Shown: positions 1-7,284 of the stretch, one piece after another
Layout: each line of letters opens with the position of its first letter
How positions within the stretch are numbered: the stretch's first letter is position 1
Source: Ilumatobacteraceae bacterium
GTDB lineage: Bacteria; Actinomycetota; Acidimicrobiia; Acidimicrobiales; Iamiaceae
Assembly (NCBI GenBank): GCA_025463265.1
Contig: JAOBWH010000195.1
Coordinates: 1 to 44,916 of the forward strand
Length of the DNA stretch: 44,916 nucleotides
Direction of reading: 5' to 3'
Program-made: the position numbers and the translations under genes
The notes under the pieces: model-generated
The model's input: only the letters and a program-made list of their open reading frames with translations
Database searches by the model: none
Told to the model about the DNA's origin: nothing

Positions 1-36
1 GGGCGGGGCGGCCGCAGCAGCGCCCGGGCGGGTCAC
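1..36 (-). CDS. Possible 5' end of the gene after nadC (partial, tentative)
   Basis: A GTG at 36 on the minus strand opens a frame with no stop that runs off the left edge (about 12 codons, rich in Ala and Pro). It would follow nadC closely in the same direction. A gene such as coaX often follows nadC in actinobacteria, but too little is present to identify the product. No ribosome binding site is visible. The ATG that overlaps the nadC stop gives only six codons before a stop and is not a usable start. Confidence 0.2.
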   Translation of the reverse strand, partial: MTRPGAAAAAPP

Positions 37-52
37 GCCCGGCGGCTCGGCA

Positions 53-922
53 TCAGCGCACCTCGATGTCGAGGCCGATGTCGAGCACCGGCGACGAGTT
101 GGTGAGCGACCCGCTCGACACGACGTCGGCGCCGGTCTCCGCGTAGGTGCCGACCGTCTCGATGGTGATGCCGCCCGAGATCTCCAGCAGCGCGCGGCGC
201 GTGCCGTTGGCCGCAGCGTGCTCCTCGGCGACCACGACCGCAGCGCGCGCCTCCTCCGGCGTCATGTTGTCCAGCAGGAGGGCGTCGGCGCCGGCGTCGA
301 GGGCCTCCACGACCTGGTCGATGCGCTCGCACTCCACGTGCACCGTCCGGCCCGGCCAGCGGTCGCGGGCGGAGCGGACGGCCTCCACGATGCCGAGGGC
401 CGTGAGGTGGTTGTCCTTGAACATCACCCAGTCGCTCAGGTTCCCGCGGTGGTTGCGGGCACCACCGGCGCGCACGGCCGCCTTCTCGAGCGAGCGGAGG
501 CCCGGTGTGGTCTTGCGGGTGTCCCACACGCGCAGCGGCGCGGCGGCGTCGACGAACGCCCGGGTGCGGGTCGCGATGCCGCTGAGGTGGCCGAGGAAGT
601 TCAGCGCGGTGCGCTCCGCGGTGAGGATCGAGGCGAGCGGGCCGGTGACCACCCCGATCACCTGACCGGCCGTGGCCCGGTCGCCGTCGTCGATCTGCCA
701 CACGACGTGGACCTCGTCGTCGAGCTGGCGGAACGCTTCGGTGGCGCACGCCGTCCCGGCGATGACGCCATCGGTGCGGACGACGAACTCCGCCCGGCCC
801 TGCGCCTCGGGCGGCAGCAGCGATGCGCTGAGGTCACCCAGGGGCAGCAGGTCCTCGTCGAGCGCCCGGCCCACCAGGTCGGCGACCACGCGTGCCGGTG
901 CGTCGTAGGGGCCGGTGGCCAT
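53..922 (-). CDS. nadC: Nicotinate-nucleotide pyrophosphorylase (quinolinate phosphoribosyltransferase)
   Basis: NadC converts quinolinate and PRPP to nicotinate mononucleotide, CO2 and pyrophosphate, the third step of de novo NAD synthesis in the cytoplasm. The 289-residue product has the family's usual length. It carries the conserved ERTALNFLGHLSGIAT helix near residue 104, the PRPP/quinolinate-binding RKTTPGLR near 136, VMFKDNH near 167, and the barrel motifs LLLDNMTPEE and LEISGGI near the C-terminus. The start is the ATG at 922; no strong Shine-Dalgarno sequence is visible. It lies 88 nt after the membrane-anchored protein ending at 1011, on the same strand. nadB is nearby at 4301-5893 but is separated by other genes, so the two NAD genes may not share a transcript. 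No nadA is seen in the window. Confidence 0.97.
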   Translation of the reverse strand: MATGPYDAPARVVADLVGRALDEDLLPLGDLSASLLPPEAQGRAEFVVRTDGVIAGTACATEAFRQLDDEVHVVWQIDDGDRATAGQVIGVVTGPLASILTAERTALNFLGHLSGIATRTRAFVDAAAPLRVWDTRKTTPGLRSLEKAAVRAGGARNHRGNLSDWVMFKDNHLTALGIVEAVRSARDRWPGRTVHVECERIDQVVEALDAGADALLLDNMTPEEARAAVVVAEEHAAANGTRRALLEISGGITIETVGTYAETGADVVSSGSLTNSSPVLDIGLDIEVR

Positions 923-1010
923 CAGCGGGACCCGACCGGGTGGGACCGAACCATGGGAGTTCCTCCGTGCGACAGTCGAGGGGGCCGGGACGAGGGGCCG
1001 CCGAAGCGGC

Positions 1011-1751
1011 TCATGCGGCAGCGAGGGGAAGGTAGCCGAACAGGTCGATCTCGTTGCCCGGGCCGTCCGAGGTGAGGCCGACGAACGTGCCGCCTGCGGT
1101 CTCCGCCGGCACGTCGACCACGTAGATCCGGTCGTCGAAGGCGACCTTCACCTGGTCGCCCCGGCGGATGATCTGGACCGACGCGCCTGCGGTCGGTGCG
1201 GCGAACGTCTGCAGCACCTGTGGTGGGGGGCCGGACCGCTCCCACACCAGGTCCCACCGGTCGGGGCCCGTCGCCCGCAGCGCCAGGGCGGGCACACCGA
1301 CGGCCGATGAGGAGACGAGCACGCCGCCGCCCGGGGCGGCCTGCACGACCCGGACGTGGACGAGCACGTCCGGGGTCCCGGCGTCGACGGTGGCGGTGGC
1401 GAACCCGTCGCCGGAGCGCAGCACGCCACCGGAGGCGACGAACGGGGCCCCGTCCGAGCGCCACCCGCCGAAGCCCGGCGGCGCGTCGAGCGTCCCGTCA
1501 CGACCGAAGTCGTCGACCTCCGCAGCACGGGGCACGGGCAGCTTCCGCCACGCCGCACCCGGGACCTCGCCACCGTCCGCCGACCGGGCCCGGAGGACCA
1601 GCACGACCCCGATGACCAGGACCAGCACGGCGAGGACGCCCACGACGATGCGGCGCTGGGTCGTGAGCGGCGACGGGGGCCGGACCCGCAGCGGACCACC
1701 AGCGCCGTCGGAACCGTCCGGCGAGGGCGCCACCTCCGTCTGCGCCGACAT
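1011..1751 (-). CDS. Membrane-anchored protein with extracytoplasmic beta-rich domain
   Basis: A 246-residue protein of unknown function. The first 35 residues are polar and end in SPLTTQRR. One transmembrane helix follows (IVVGVLAVLVLVIGVVLVLRA, about residues 37-57). The remaining 190 residues look like an extracytoplasmic beta-sandwich, with alternating short strands and phrases such as FGGWRSDGAPFVASGG and VKVAFDDRIYVVDVP that recall laminin-G or DUF1080-like jelly rolls. That fold is my inference. An in-frame reading extends far upstream to 2786, but that part is antisense to the glycosyltransferase. The ATG at 1751 is chosen because the sensible membrane topology starts there. It is divergent from the glycosyltransferase, with only 18 bp between the two start codons. 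Confidence 0.8.
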   Translation of the reverse strand: MSAQTEVAPSPDGSDGAGGPLRVRPPSPLTTQRRIVVGVLAVLVLVIGVVLVLRARSADGGEVPGAAWRKLPVPRAAEVDDFGRDGTLDAPPGFGGWRSDGAPFVASGGVLRSGDGFATATVDAGTPDVLVHVRVVQAAPGGGVLVSSSAVGVPALALRATGPDRWDLVWERSGPPPQVLQTFAAPTAGASVQIIRRGDQVKVAFDDRIYVVDVPAETAGGTFVGLTSDGPGNEIDLFGYLPLAAA

Positions 1752-1755
1752 GGTC

Positions 1756-1766
1756 GGTAACGTACC
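1756..1766. promoter_or_regulatory. Candidate palindromic bidirectional -10 element
   Basis: The 18-bp gap between the divergent starts (ATG 1751 minus, GTG 1770 plus) contains the palindrome GGTAACGTACC. It gives a -10-like TAACGT on the plus strand, 6 nt before the GTG, and TACGTT on the minus strand, 7 nt before the ATG. Both spacings would place transcription starts at the start codons, so both mRNAs would be leaderless. No -35 element is obvious. This is inferred from the sequence alone. Confidence 0.4.
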
Positions 1767-1769
1767 CGC

Positions 1770-3140
1770 GTGCGCGTCGTGAGGTCCGGGTTCGGACGGT
1801 GGATCCTCCTCGCCACCGTCCTCGGTGCGCTGGTGCGCATCGCCTGGCTGATCGACCAGTGGAACAACCCGATCGGGTTCGAGGACGCGTTCTTCTACCA
1901 CCACCAGGCCAACCTCCTCGCCGACGGCAAGGGCTTCATCAGCCCGTTCCCCTACCTGAGCTCGGGCATCTCCTCGCCCGCCGCCGAGCACCCGCCGCTG
2001 TTCTCGCTCTACCTCGCGGTGTTCTCCGTGTTCGGGGCGACCTCGGTCGGCTGGCACCAGCTCGCCACGACCCTGCTGGGGATCGCCACCGTGCCGCTGA
2101 TCGGCTTCGCCGCCAAGGAGGCGGGCGGGGTGCGGGCCGGGATCCTCGCCGGCTTCATCGCGGCCATCTACCCGCACCTCTGGTACCAGGACGGCATCGT
2201 GTGGGCGGAGGCATCGGCCCAGGCCGCCGTCGCCCTGTTCGTGCTGGTGGCCTACCGGTACGTGCGCCGGCCGTCGGCGCGGACCCTCGGTGCGCTGGGC
2301 CTCGCCGCGGCCATCGCCGCCATGACCCGCACCGAGCTGGTGCTCCTGCTCCCGCTGGGCGTGGTCCCGCTGGCGTTGTGGACCGAGGGCCTGCCCCGCC
2401 GGGTGCAGCTGCGCTGGTGCGCCATCGGCCTGGCCGCCGGCGTCGGCGCCCTCCTCCCCTGGACCGCGTTCAACCTCGCCCGCTTCGACCAGCCCACCAC
2501 CCTGTCGTCCAACCTCGGACTGACCCTCGCCAGCGCCAACTGCGACAGCACCTGGTACGGCCCGAACATCGGGTACTGGGACTTCCAGTGCGCGGAGTCG
2601 GCCGGGACCGGCGCTGCGCTCACCGGCGGTGACCCCTCCGAGGTCGATGCCGCCGCCCGGGCCGAGGCGCTCGCCTTCATCGGCGACAACCGAGGGCGGC
2701 TGCCCGCCGTCCTGGCCGCACGGGTCGGGCGCATCGCCGGGCTGTGGAGCCCCAGCGAGCAGGTGGCCATCGACGTGATCGAGCACCGACCCCCGCGGGT
2801 CGCCCAGTCCGGCGTGGCCCTCTGGTACCTGGTGCTGGGCCTGGCGGCGGTGGGCGTCGTCGCCCTCCGACGGGCCCGGATCCCGAGCTGGCCGGCGGTG
2901 GCGCCGGTCGTCGCCATGCTCATCGGGGTGATCAGCGCCTTCGCCAGCACCCGCTACCGGGCGAGCGCCGAGCCGGCGATGGTCGTGCTCGCCGCCTGCG
3001 GTGCCGCCAGCCTCTTGTCGCGCTGGTGGGCCCGGCCGGTCCGATCGTCAGGTGCTGATGAGCCAGCCGAGCAGGGCGATCAGCGCGAACACGGCGACCA
3101 CCACGGCGACGCCGACCTGGACGGGCCAGTCCGGGTCTGA
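1770..3140 (+). CDS. Polytopic membrane glycosyltransferase (ArnT/GT39-like)
   Basis: A 456-residue integral membrane protein resembling the polyprenyl-phosphate-sugar (GT-C) glycosyltransferases related to ArnT and PMT. The N-terminal helix is followed by NPIGFEDAFFYHHQANLLADG, placing acidic residues in the first extracytoplasmic loop where GT-C enzymes keep their catalytic Asp/Glu. HPPLFSLYLAVFSVFG then matches the common P-P-L loop of the family. About ten hydrophobic segments follow, then a Cys-containing loop near residue 250. It probably moves a sugar from a lipid carrier to an envelope acceptor; donor and acceptor cannot be told. The start is the GTG at 1770, with no Shine-Dalgarno sequence. 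The last 93 nt overlap the convergent gene ending at 3048, so the polar C-terminal tail may not be conserved. Confidence 0.85.
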   Translation: MRVVRSGFGRWILLATVLGALVRIAWLIDQWNNPIGFEDAFFYHHQANLLADGKGFISPFPYLSSGISSPAAEHPPLFSLYLAVFSVFGATSVGWHQLATTLLGIATVPLIGFAAKEAGGVRAGILAGFIAAIYPHLWYQDGIVWAEASAQAAVALFVLVAYRYVRRPSARTLGALGLAAAIAAMTRTELVLLLPLGVVPLALWTEGLPRRVQLRWCAIGLAAGVGALLPWTAFNLARFDQPTTLSSNLGLTLASANCDSTWYGPNIGYWDFQCAESAGTGAALTGGDPSEVDAAARAEALAFIGDNRGRLPAVLAARVGRIAGLWSPSEQVAIDVIEHRPPRVAQSGVALWYLVLGLAAVGVVALRRARIPSWPAVAPVVAMLIGVISAFASTRYRASAEPAMVVLAACGAASLLSRWWARPVRSSGADEPAEQGDQREHGDHHGDADLDGPVRV

Positions 3141-3401
3141 GGTGACCGCTGCCGCCAGCCGCGGCGATGAGCCCCCGGGCCTCGCGGGACCGTCGACCGG
3201 TAGGGCCAGCACCGAGGTGTCCCGGCGCCGCACCCGCACCGCACCCAGCGAACGCACATCGGCGCGCAGCTCGTCGGGGGTGACGGCGATGCCCTCGTCG
3301 TCCAGCCGGGCGGCCAGGGCGCGCAGCCCGGTGATGTCGCCCGACGCCAGCTGGCGCTCGACCTCGGCCCGCCGGGCCGCGGCGTCGGACGAGGCGGCCA
3401 C
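3048..3401 (-). CDS. ArgR-like winged-helix domain with C-terminal membrane anchor
   Basis: A 117-residue protein. Residues about 10-58 read like the N-terminal DNA-binding domain of arginine repressor ArgR: an R-x-x-E-V-x-x-Q-L helix, then LAARLDDEGIAVTPDELRA, then DVRSLGAVRVRRR and a terminal VLALP, the same order and spacing as the ArgR winged helix. The ArgR oligomerisation/arginine-binding domain is absent. In its place are a 30-residue linker and one transmembrane helix (VGVAVVVAVFALIALLGWLI). It could be a membrane-tethered regulator, or a relic of the fold used for something else. The GTG start at 3401 directly follows the TAG of the scramblase-like gene, so the two are probably co-translated. 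It runs convergently into the glycosyltransferase. Confidence 0.75.
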   Translation of the reverse strand: MAASSDAAARRAEVERQLASGDITGLRALAARLDDEGIAVTPDELRADVRSLGAVRVRRRDTSVLALPVDGPARPGGSSPRLAAAVTSDPDWPVQVGVAVVVAVFALIALLGWLIST

Positions 3402-4238
3402 CTAGTTGAACCCTCGCGCGTCCTGCTTGAGCGCGGTGTCGACGCTCATCGCCGCCGCCACCACCAACGAGCGGAGCGGGTCCTCCAGCGGCCGGTGGAT
3501 CTGCACGACGTAGTTGTCGGCCTGGGTGAACACGGCCCGGGTGAGGCCGGAGAACGTCTTGGTGATCCGTCCGACCTCCTCGCCGTTGTGGTCCTGGATG
3601 TTCCAGTTCCAGGCTCGCCAGTTCTCGCCGTTGATCATCCCGTACTTCTGATCGTTGGCGACCAGGGCGAAGCGGATCTTGCCGATCGCGTTCTCCTGCA
3701 CGATCTGGCCGACCTCGACGCCGGCCGCGTCCTGGACGATGACCTTGGACTTCACGAACTTGGCGGGGCGGGTGAGCTGGAGCACGACCTGGTGGCTGTG
3801 GTCCAGGACCTGCAGCTTGTGGGTGAAGAACTGGTCGTAGGAGCCCATGAGCCGCAGGGCCTTCTTGGCCGTGCTCTGACCGACCTGGCGGACGGCGCCG
3901 ATCTGGTTGCCGTTCTGGTCCGAGATGGCGTACTCGTTGTTGAGCTCGATGAGCTTGGCCTTCTGGTTCACGACCAGGATCGGCTCGCTCATGAGGTGGC
4001 CGCCGCCTTGGACCTGCCCGGCCTGCACCCCCGCCGCTGCGAGGTCCTTGGCGATCTTCTCGGGGCTGACGTCTCGGATCGGCACCTTGGCCTGGGTGGC
4101 CACGGGGTCGACCGACTGCTTGCCGTGCGAGCTGACCTGGTCGGTCCACGTGGTGCCGTCGAACCACCGGTACTCGTGGCGCCCCATCGGGTCCGGGTAC
4201 CAGTTCGGCGCGTGGCCGCCGCTCCCACTGTCGCTCAT
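3402..4238 (-). CDS. DUF2510 plus phospholipid scramblase-related (LURP-one-like) protein
   Basis: A 278-residue protein. The N-terminus (about residues 10-35) is a DUF2510 repeat, recognisable by APNWYPDPMGRHEYRWFDG and TTWTDQV; it is common in actinobacterial membrane-associated proteins. From about residue 82 the protein matches the scramblase/LURP-one-related tubby-like barrel: ILVVNQKAKLIELNNEYAI, DQNGNQIGAVRQVGQS, then repeated beta-hairpins ending in FTQADNYVVQIHRPLEDPLR. Bacterial members have no established role; lipid or membrane binding is inferred from the fold. The ATG at 4238 is the first start that keeps the DUF2510 domain intact. It lies 62 nt downstream of nadB on the same strand and abuts the ArgR-like gene. 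Confidence 0.88.
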   Translation of the reverse strand: MSDSGSGGHAPNWYPDPMGRHEYRWFDGTTWTDQVSSHGKQSVDPVATQAKVPIRDVSPEKIAKDLAAAGVQAGQVQGGGHLMSEPILVVNQKAKLIELNNEYAISDQNGNQIGAVRQVGQSTAKKALRLMGSYDQFFTHKLQVLDHSHQVVLQLTRPAKFVKSKVIVQDAAGVEVGQIVQENAIGKIRFALVANDQKYGMINGENWRAWNWNIQDHNGEEVGRITKTFSGLTRAVFTQADNYVVQIHRPLEDPLRSLVVAAAMSVDTALKQDARGFN

Positions 4239-4300
4239 CCGCTTCGCTCCTGCCTGCTCGACGCCCGACGATACCCGTCGCGTGGGCGGGCCGGTCCTGG

Positions 4301-5893
4301 TCAGGCGTAGACGAACCGGTGGCCGAAGTCGGGGCTGGTGTCGGGGAAGTCGTCTCGCGTGTGGGCGCCGCGGCTCTCCTCCCGGCGGAGGGCGGCGTCG
4401 ACCGCGGCGCGGGCGACCGTGGCCAGGTTGGCGATCTCGGCCCCGGCGATGGAGTCGGTGCGGGGCGCGGCGAGCGTGTCGGCGACGACCTTGGCCGCCT
4501 GCTCCAGCGACGCGGCGTCGCGCAGCACGCCGGCGTGGACGGTGAGCTCGCGCTGCAGGCGGGTGCGGAGGGCGGCGGGGTCCTCGACGGGTCCGCCGCC
4601 GGTCACCTCGATGGGATCGAGGTGGACGAACCGGCCCCCGATGACACCGGCCGGGACCGAGTCGGGCCGGTCGGGATCCATGCCGAGCACGGTGCGCATG
4701 GCACCGGTGGGCTCCGGTCCCGACGCTCCGGCCTCGATCGCCTCGACGGCACGAGGGCCGAACACCATGCCTTCGAGCAGCGAGTTCGAGGCGAGCCGGT
4801 TCGCGCCGTGGACCCCGGAGCACGAGGCCTCGCCCGCGGCCCACAGCCCGGGCAGCGACGACGAGCCGCTGAGGTCGGTGACGATGCCGCCGCACGTGTA
4901 GTGCGCAGCGGGCGCCACCGGCAGCCAGTCCTTCGCCGGGTCGAGCCCGACGGCGCGCAGCTCCTTCGCGATGTTCGGGAACCGGGTGTCGAACGACTCC
5001 AGCCCGGTGGCGTCGAGGAACACGTGGTCCGCGCCCAGCTCGAGCATGCGCCGGGTCTCCGCCCGGGACACCACATCGCGCGGCTGCAGCTCGTCGACGA
5101 AGCGCTCGCCGGTGGTGTCGCGCAGCAGCGCGCCGTGACCGCGCAGGGCCTCGGTCAGCAGCGGCCGGGGCATGGCCTCGACCGACAGGGCCGTGGGATG
5201 GAACTGCGTGAACTCGATGTCGGCGACGGCCACGCCGGCCCGCAGCGCCATGGCGATGCCGTCGCCCGTGGCCTCCAGCGGGTTGGTGGTGACGGCGTAG
5301 AGCTGGCCGGCGCCGCCCGTGGTGACGAGCACGTTGGTGGCCCGGACCTCGCGGACCGATCCGTCGGGGAAGCGGGCGGTGACGCCGCGGCAGCGGCCGG
5401 CTTCGACGATGAGCTCGAGGGCGAAGGCGTGCTCGTGGATCGCCGCCATGGTGGCCTGCACCGCCTCCACCAGCGCCCGCTCCACCTCGGCGCCCGTCTG
5501 GGAGCCGCCGGCGTGGACGATGCGCGCCAGCGTGTGCCCACCCTCACGGGCCAGCTCGAGCTGGCCGTGGGTGTCGCGGTCGAAGATCGCACCGAGCGTG
5601 ATGAGCTCGTTCACCCGGTGCGGCCCTTCGTCGACCAGCACCCGCACCGCCTCGACATCGCACAGCCCGGCGCCGGCCTTGAGCGTGTCGGCCAGGTGCA
5701 GGTCCGTGGAGTCCGGGTCGCCGCTGAGCACGGCGGCCACGCCGCCCTGCGCCCACCGGGTGGTGGCCTGCGGCAGCTCGCCCTTGGTCAGGACCCCGAC
5801 CCGCATCTTGTGGGTCTCGGCGGCCCGCACCGCCGCCGACAGCCCGGCGACCCCGCTGCCCAGGACGAGCAGGTCCAGCTCCGATTCGGTCAT
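4301..5893 (-). CDS. nadB: L-aspartate oxidase
   Basis: NadB oxidises L-aspartate to iminoaspartate with bound FAD, the first step of de novo NAD synthesis. The 530-residue product has the Rossmann FAD site near the N-terminus (VLGSGVAGLSAAVRAAE, residues about 10-26), the conserved TTRWAQGGVAAVL near 44, HTLARIVHAGG in the substrate region, GHGALLRDTTGERF, and the late FAD-binding signature GEASCSGVHGANRLASNSLL near 360. Family length is normal. The ATG at 5893 lies 19 nt after the panD stop. The gap holds a 13-bp palindrome, CGGCAGTCTGCCG (5896-5908), that could fold over the initiation region. The downstream neighbours are the scramblase-like and ArgR-like genes. Confidence 0.97.
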   Translation of the reverse strand: MTESELDLLVLGSGVAGLSAAVRAAETHKMRVGVLTKGELPQATTRWAQGGVAAVLSGDPDSTDLHLADTLKAGAGLCDVEAVRVLVDEGPHRVNELITLGAIFDRDTHGQLELAREGGHTLARIVHAGGSQTGAEVERALVEAVQATMAAIHEHAFALELIVEAGRCRGVTARFPDGSVREVRATNVLVTTGGAGQLYAVTTNPLEATGDGIAMALRAGVAVADIEFTQFHPTALSVEAMPRPLLTEALRGHGALLRDTTGERFVDELQPRDVVSRAETRRMLELGADHVFLDATGLESFDTRFPNIAKELRAVGLDPAKDWLPVAPAAHYTCGGIVTDLSGSSSLPGLWAAGEASCSGVHGANRLASNSLLEGMVFGPRAVEAIEAGASGPEPTGAMRTVLGMDPDRPDSVPAGVIGGRFVHLDPIEVTGGGPVEDPAALRTRLQRELTVHAGVLRDAASLEQAAKVVADTLAAPRTDSIAGAEIANLATVARAAVDAALRREESRGAHTRDDFPDTSPDFGHRFVYA

Positions 5894-5895
5894 CC

Positions 5896-5908
5896 CGGCA
5901 GTCTGCCG
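5896..5908. repeat. Short perfect palindrome before the nadB start
   Basis: CGGCAG-T-CTGCCG lies between the panD stop and the nadB ATG. In RNA it would form a six-pair hairpin just upstream of the start codon, so it could tune nadB translation or serve as a small operator. Such a palindrome can also occur by chance in GC-rich DNA. Confidence 0.3.
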
Positions 5909-5912
5909 CGGA

Positions 5913-6332
5913 TCAGCCGGGTACCTCCACGTAGCGCCTCGGCGCCGGGGTGTGGAGCGCGGCGAGGGCGGTGGCGGTGGCCTCGTCGACGATCCCGTTG
6001 GCCGTGTCGACGTGGACGATGGCCGGTTGGTAAATCCCCAGCTCGGCGTCCTCGTAGTCGGCGTAGCTGATGAGGATCACCTTGTCGCCCGGGGAGACGA
6101 GCCGGGCGGCGGCACCGTTGAGGCAGATGTCGCCCGAGCCCCGCTCGCCCGCGATCACGTAGGTCTCCAAGCGAGCCCCGTTGTCGATGTCGACCACCGC
6201 CACCTGCTCGAACTCGACCAGGTCGGCGGCGTCCATCAGGTCCCGGTCGACCGTGACCGACCCCACGTAGTGCAGGTCGGCGTCGGTCACCGTGGCGCGG
6301 TGGATCTTCGATTTCATCATCCGTCGTCGCAT
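5913..6332 (-). CDS. panD: Aspartate 1-decarboxylase precursor
   Basis: PanD makes beta-alanine from L-aspartate for pantothenate synthesis. It is made as a proenzyme that cleaves itself to create a pyruvoyl group. The 139-residue product shows [19 protein letters not shown] with the Gly24-Ser25 cleavage site at the same residue numbers as in E. coli PanD, which supports the ATG at 6332. AGAGGA lies about 7 nt before that ATG as a ribosome binding site. Later motifs [16 protein letters not shown] and [12 protein letters not shown] are also typical. It lies 102 nt downstream of panC and 19 nt upstream of nadB, linking beta-alanine and NAD synthesis, both of which draw on aspartate. Confidence 0.97.
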   Translation of the reverse strand: MRRRMMKSKIHRATVTDADLHYVGSVTVDRDLMDAADLVEFEQVAVVDIDNGARLETYVIAGERGSGDICLNGAAARLVSPGDKVILISYADYEDAELGIYQPAIVHVDTANGIVDEATATALAALHTPAPRRYVEVPG

Positions 6333-6408
6333 GGCTGGGTCCTCTGGGTGGTGGGCGCCGGCGAGCCGGTCGCCCCCGTGTGGAACCCCATCAGTCTGCC
6401 ACCGCCGC

Positions 6409-6424
6409 TTTGTACCAGTACAAA
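6409..6424. promoter_or_regulatory. Inverted repeat between panC and panD, candidate operator
   Basis: TTTGTAC-CA-GTACAAA forms two 7-bp arms around a 2-bp centre in an AT-rich patch of otherwise very GC-rich DNA. It sits 11 nt after the panC stop and about 77 nt upstream of the panD start. Position and symmetry suit a repressor site for panD-nadB; no matching regulator is identified. As RNA the loop would be too tight for a good terminator, and no T-run follows on the minus strand. Confidence 0.4.
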
Positions 6425-6434
6425 TTTGCTGCGG

Positions 6435-7283
6435 TCAGGACCCCACGGCGATGTTGTCGAGCAGCCGGGTCGCGCCGAACCGGGCCGCCACCAGGAAGCG
6501 CTGGCCACCTCCCACGGCGGTGGCCGGTTCGAGGGTGGCGGCGTCGACGAGGGCGGCGTAGTCGAGGTCGGCTTCGGGCTCGGCGGCGATGGCGTCGGCC
6601 ACGACGGCCTCGACCGCAGCCACCGAGCGCTCTCCTGCGGCCGCAGCTGCAGCAGCAGCCCGGAGCGAACGGTGGAGGATCGGGGCGGCGCTGCGCTGGG
6701 CCTCGGTCAGGTACACGTTGCGGCTCGACATGGCGAGCCCGTCGGCCTCGCGCACGATGGGGCAGCCGACCACGTCGACCGGCATCGACAGGTCGGCGGC
6801 CATCCGGCGGACGACGGCGAGCTGCTGGTAGTCCTTCTCGCCGAAGTAGGCGGCGCAGGGCCCGACGATCGAGAACAGCTTGGCCACCACGGTGGCAACC
6901 CCGGCGAAGTGCGTCGGACGGGAGGCGCCTTCGTACCGCGCCGTGATGTCGGCCACGGTGACCGTGGTCAGCATCGGCGTCGGGTACATCTCCTCCACCG
7001 AAGGGACCAGCACGTGGGCCGCGCCGCAGTCGTCGGCCAGGGCGAGATCGCGGTCGAGGTCTCGTGGGTAGTCGCTCAGGTCTTCGCTGGCGGCGAACTG
7101 GAGCGGGTTCACGAAGATCGAGGCCGCAGCCACATCGCAGTCTCCGGCCGCGGCCCGCAGGAGCGAGCCGTGGCCCTCGTGCAGGTACCCCATGGTGGGC
7201 ACGAAGCCGATGCGCCAACCGGCGGTGCGCTCGCGATCGAGCGCGGCCCGGAAGGAGTCGATGGTGGCGTGGACCTCGGGCAC
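6435..7283 (-). CDS. panC: Pantothenate synthetase
   Basis: PanC joins D-pantoate and beta-alanine using ATP. The 282-residue product carries the nucleotidyltransferase HIGH-type motif in VPTMGYLHEGHGSLL (residues about 32-46), SIFVNPLQF near 67, HFAGVATVVAKLF near 138, YFGEKDYQQLAVVRR near 157 and the KMSKS-like GLAMSSRNVYL near 195. The reading frame stays open far upstream, but that part is antisense or out of frame to the DUF2520 gene. The GTG at 7283, just after the stop of that gene (TGA at 7287-7285), gives the normal family length. It is probably co-transcribed with the fol genes upstream. Confidence 0.96.
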   Translation of the reverse strand: MPEVHATIDSFRAALDRERTAGWRIGFVPTMGYLHEGHGSLLRAAAGDCDVAAASIFVNPLQFAASEDLSDYPRDLDRDLALADDCGAAHVLVPSVEEMYPTPMLTTVTVADITARYEGASRPTHFAGVATVVAKLFSIVGPCAAYFGEKDYQQLAVVRRMAADLSMPVDVVGCPIVREADGLAMSSRNVYLTEAQRSAAPILHRSLRAAAAAAAAGERSVAAVEAVVADAIAAEPEADLDYAALVDAATLEPATAVGGGQRFLVAARFGATRLLDNIAVGS

Positions 7284-7284
7284 G

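Noticed and set aside
1752-2786. Minus-strand N-terminal extension of the gene at 1011-1751
   Set aside because: It is antisense to a well-supported membrane glycosyltransferase and contains no domain.
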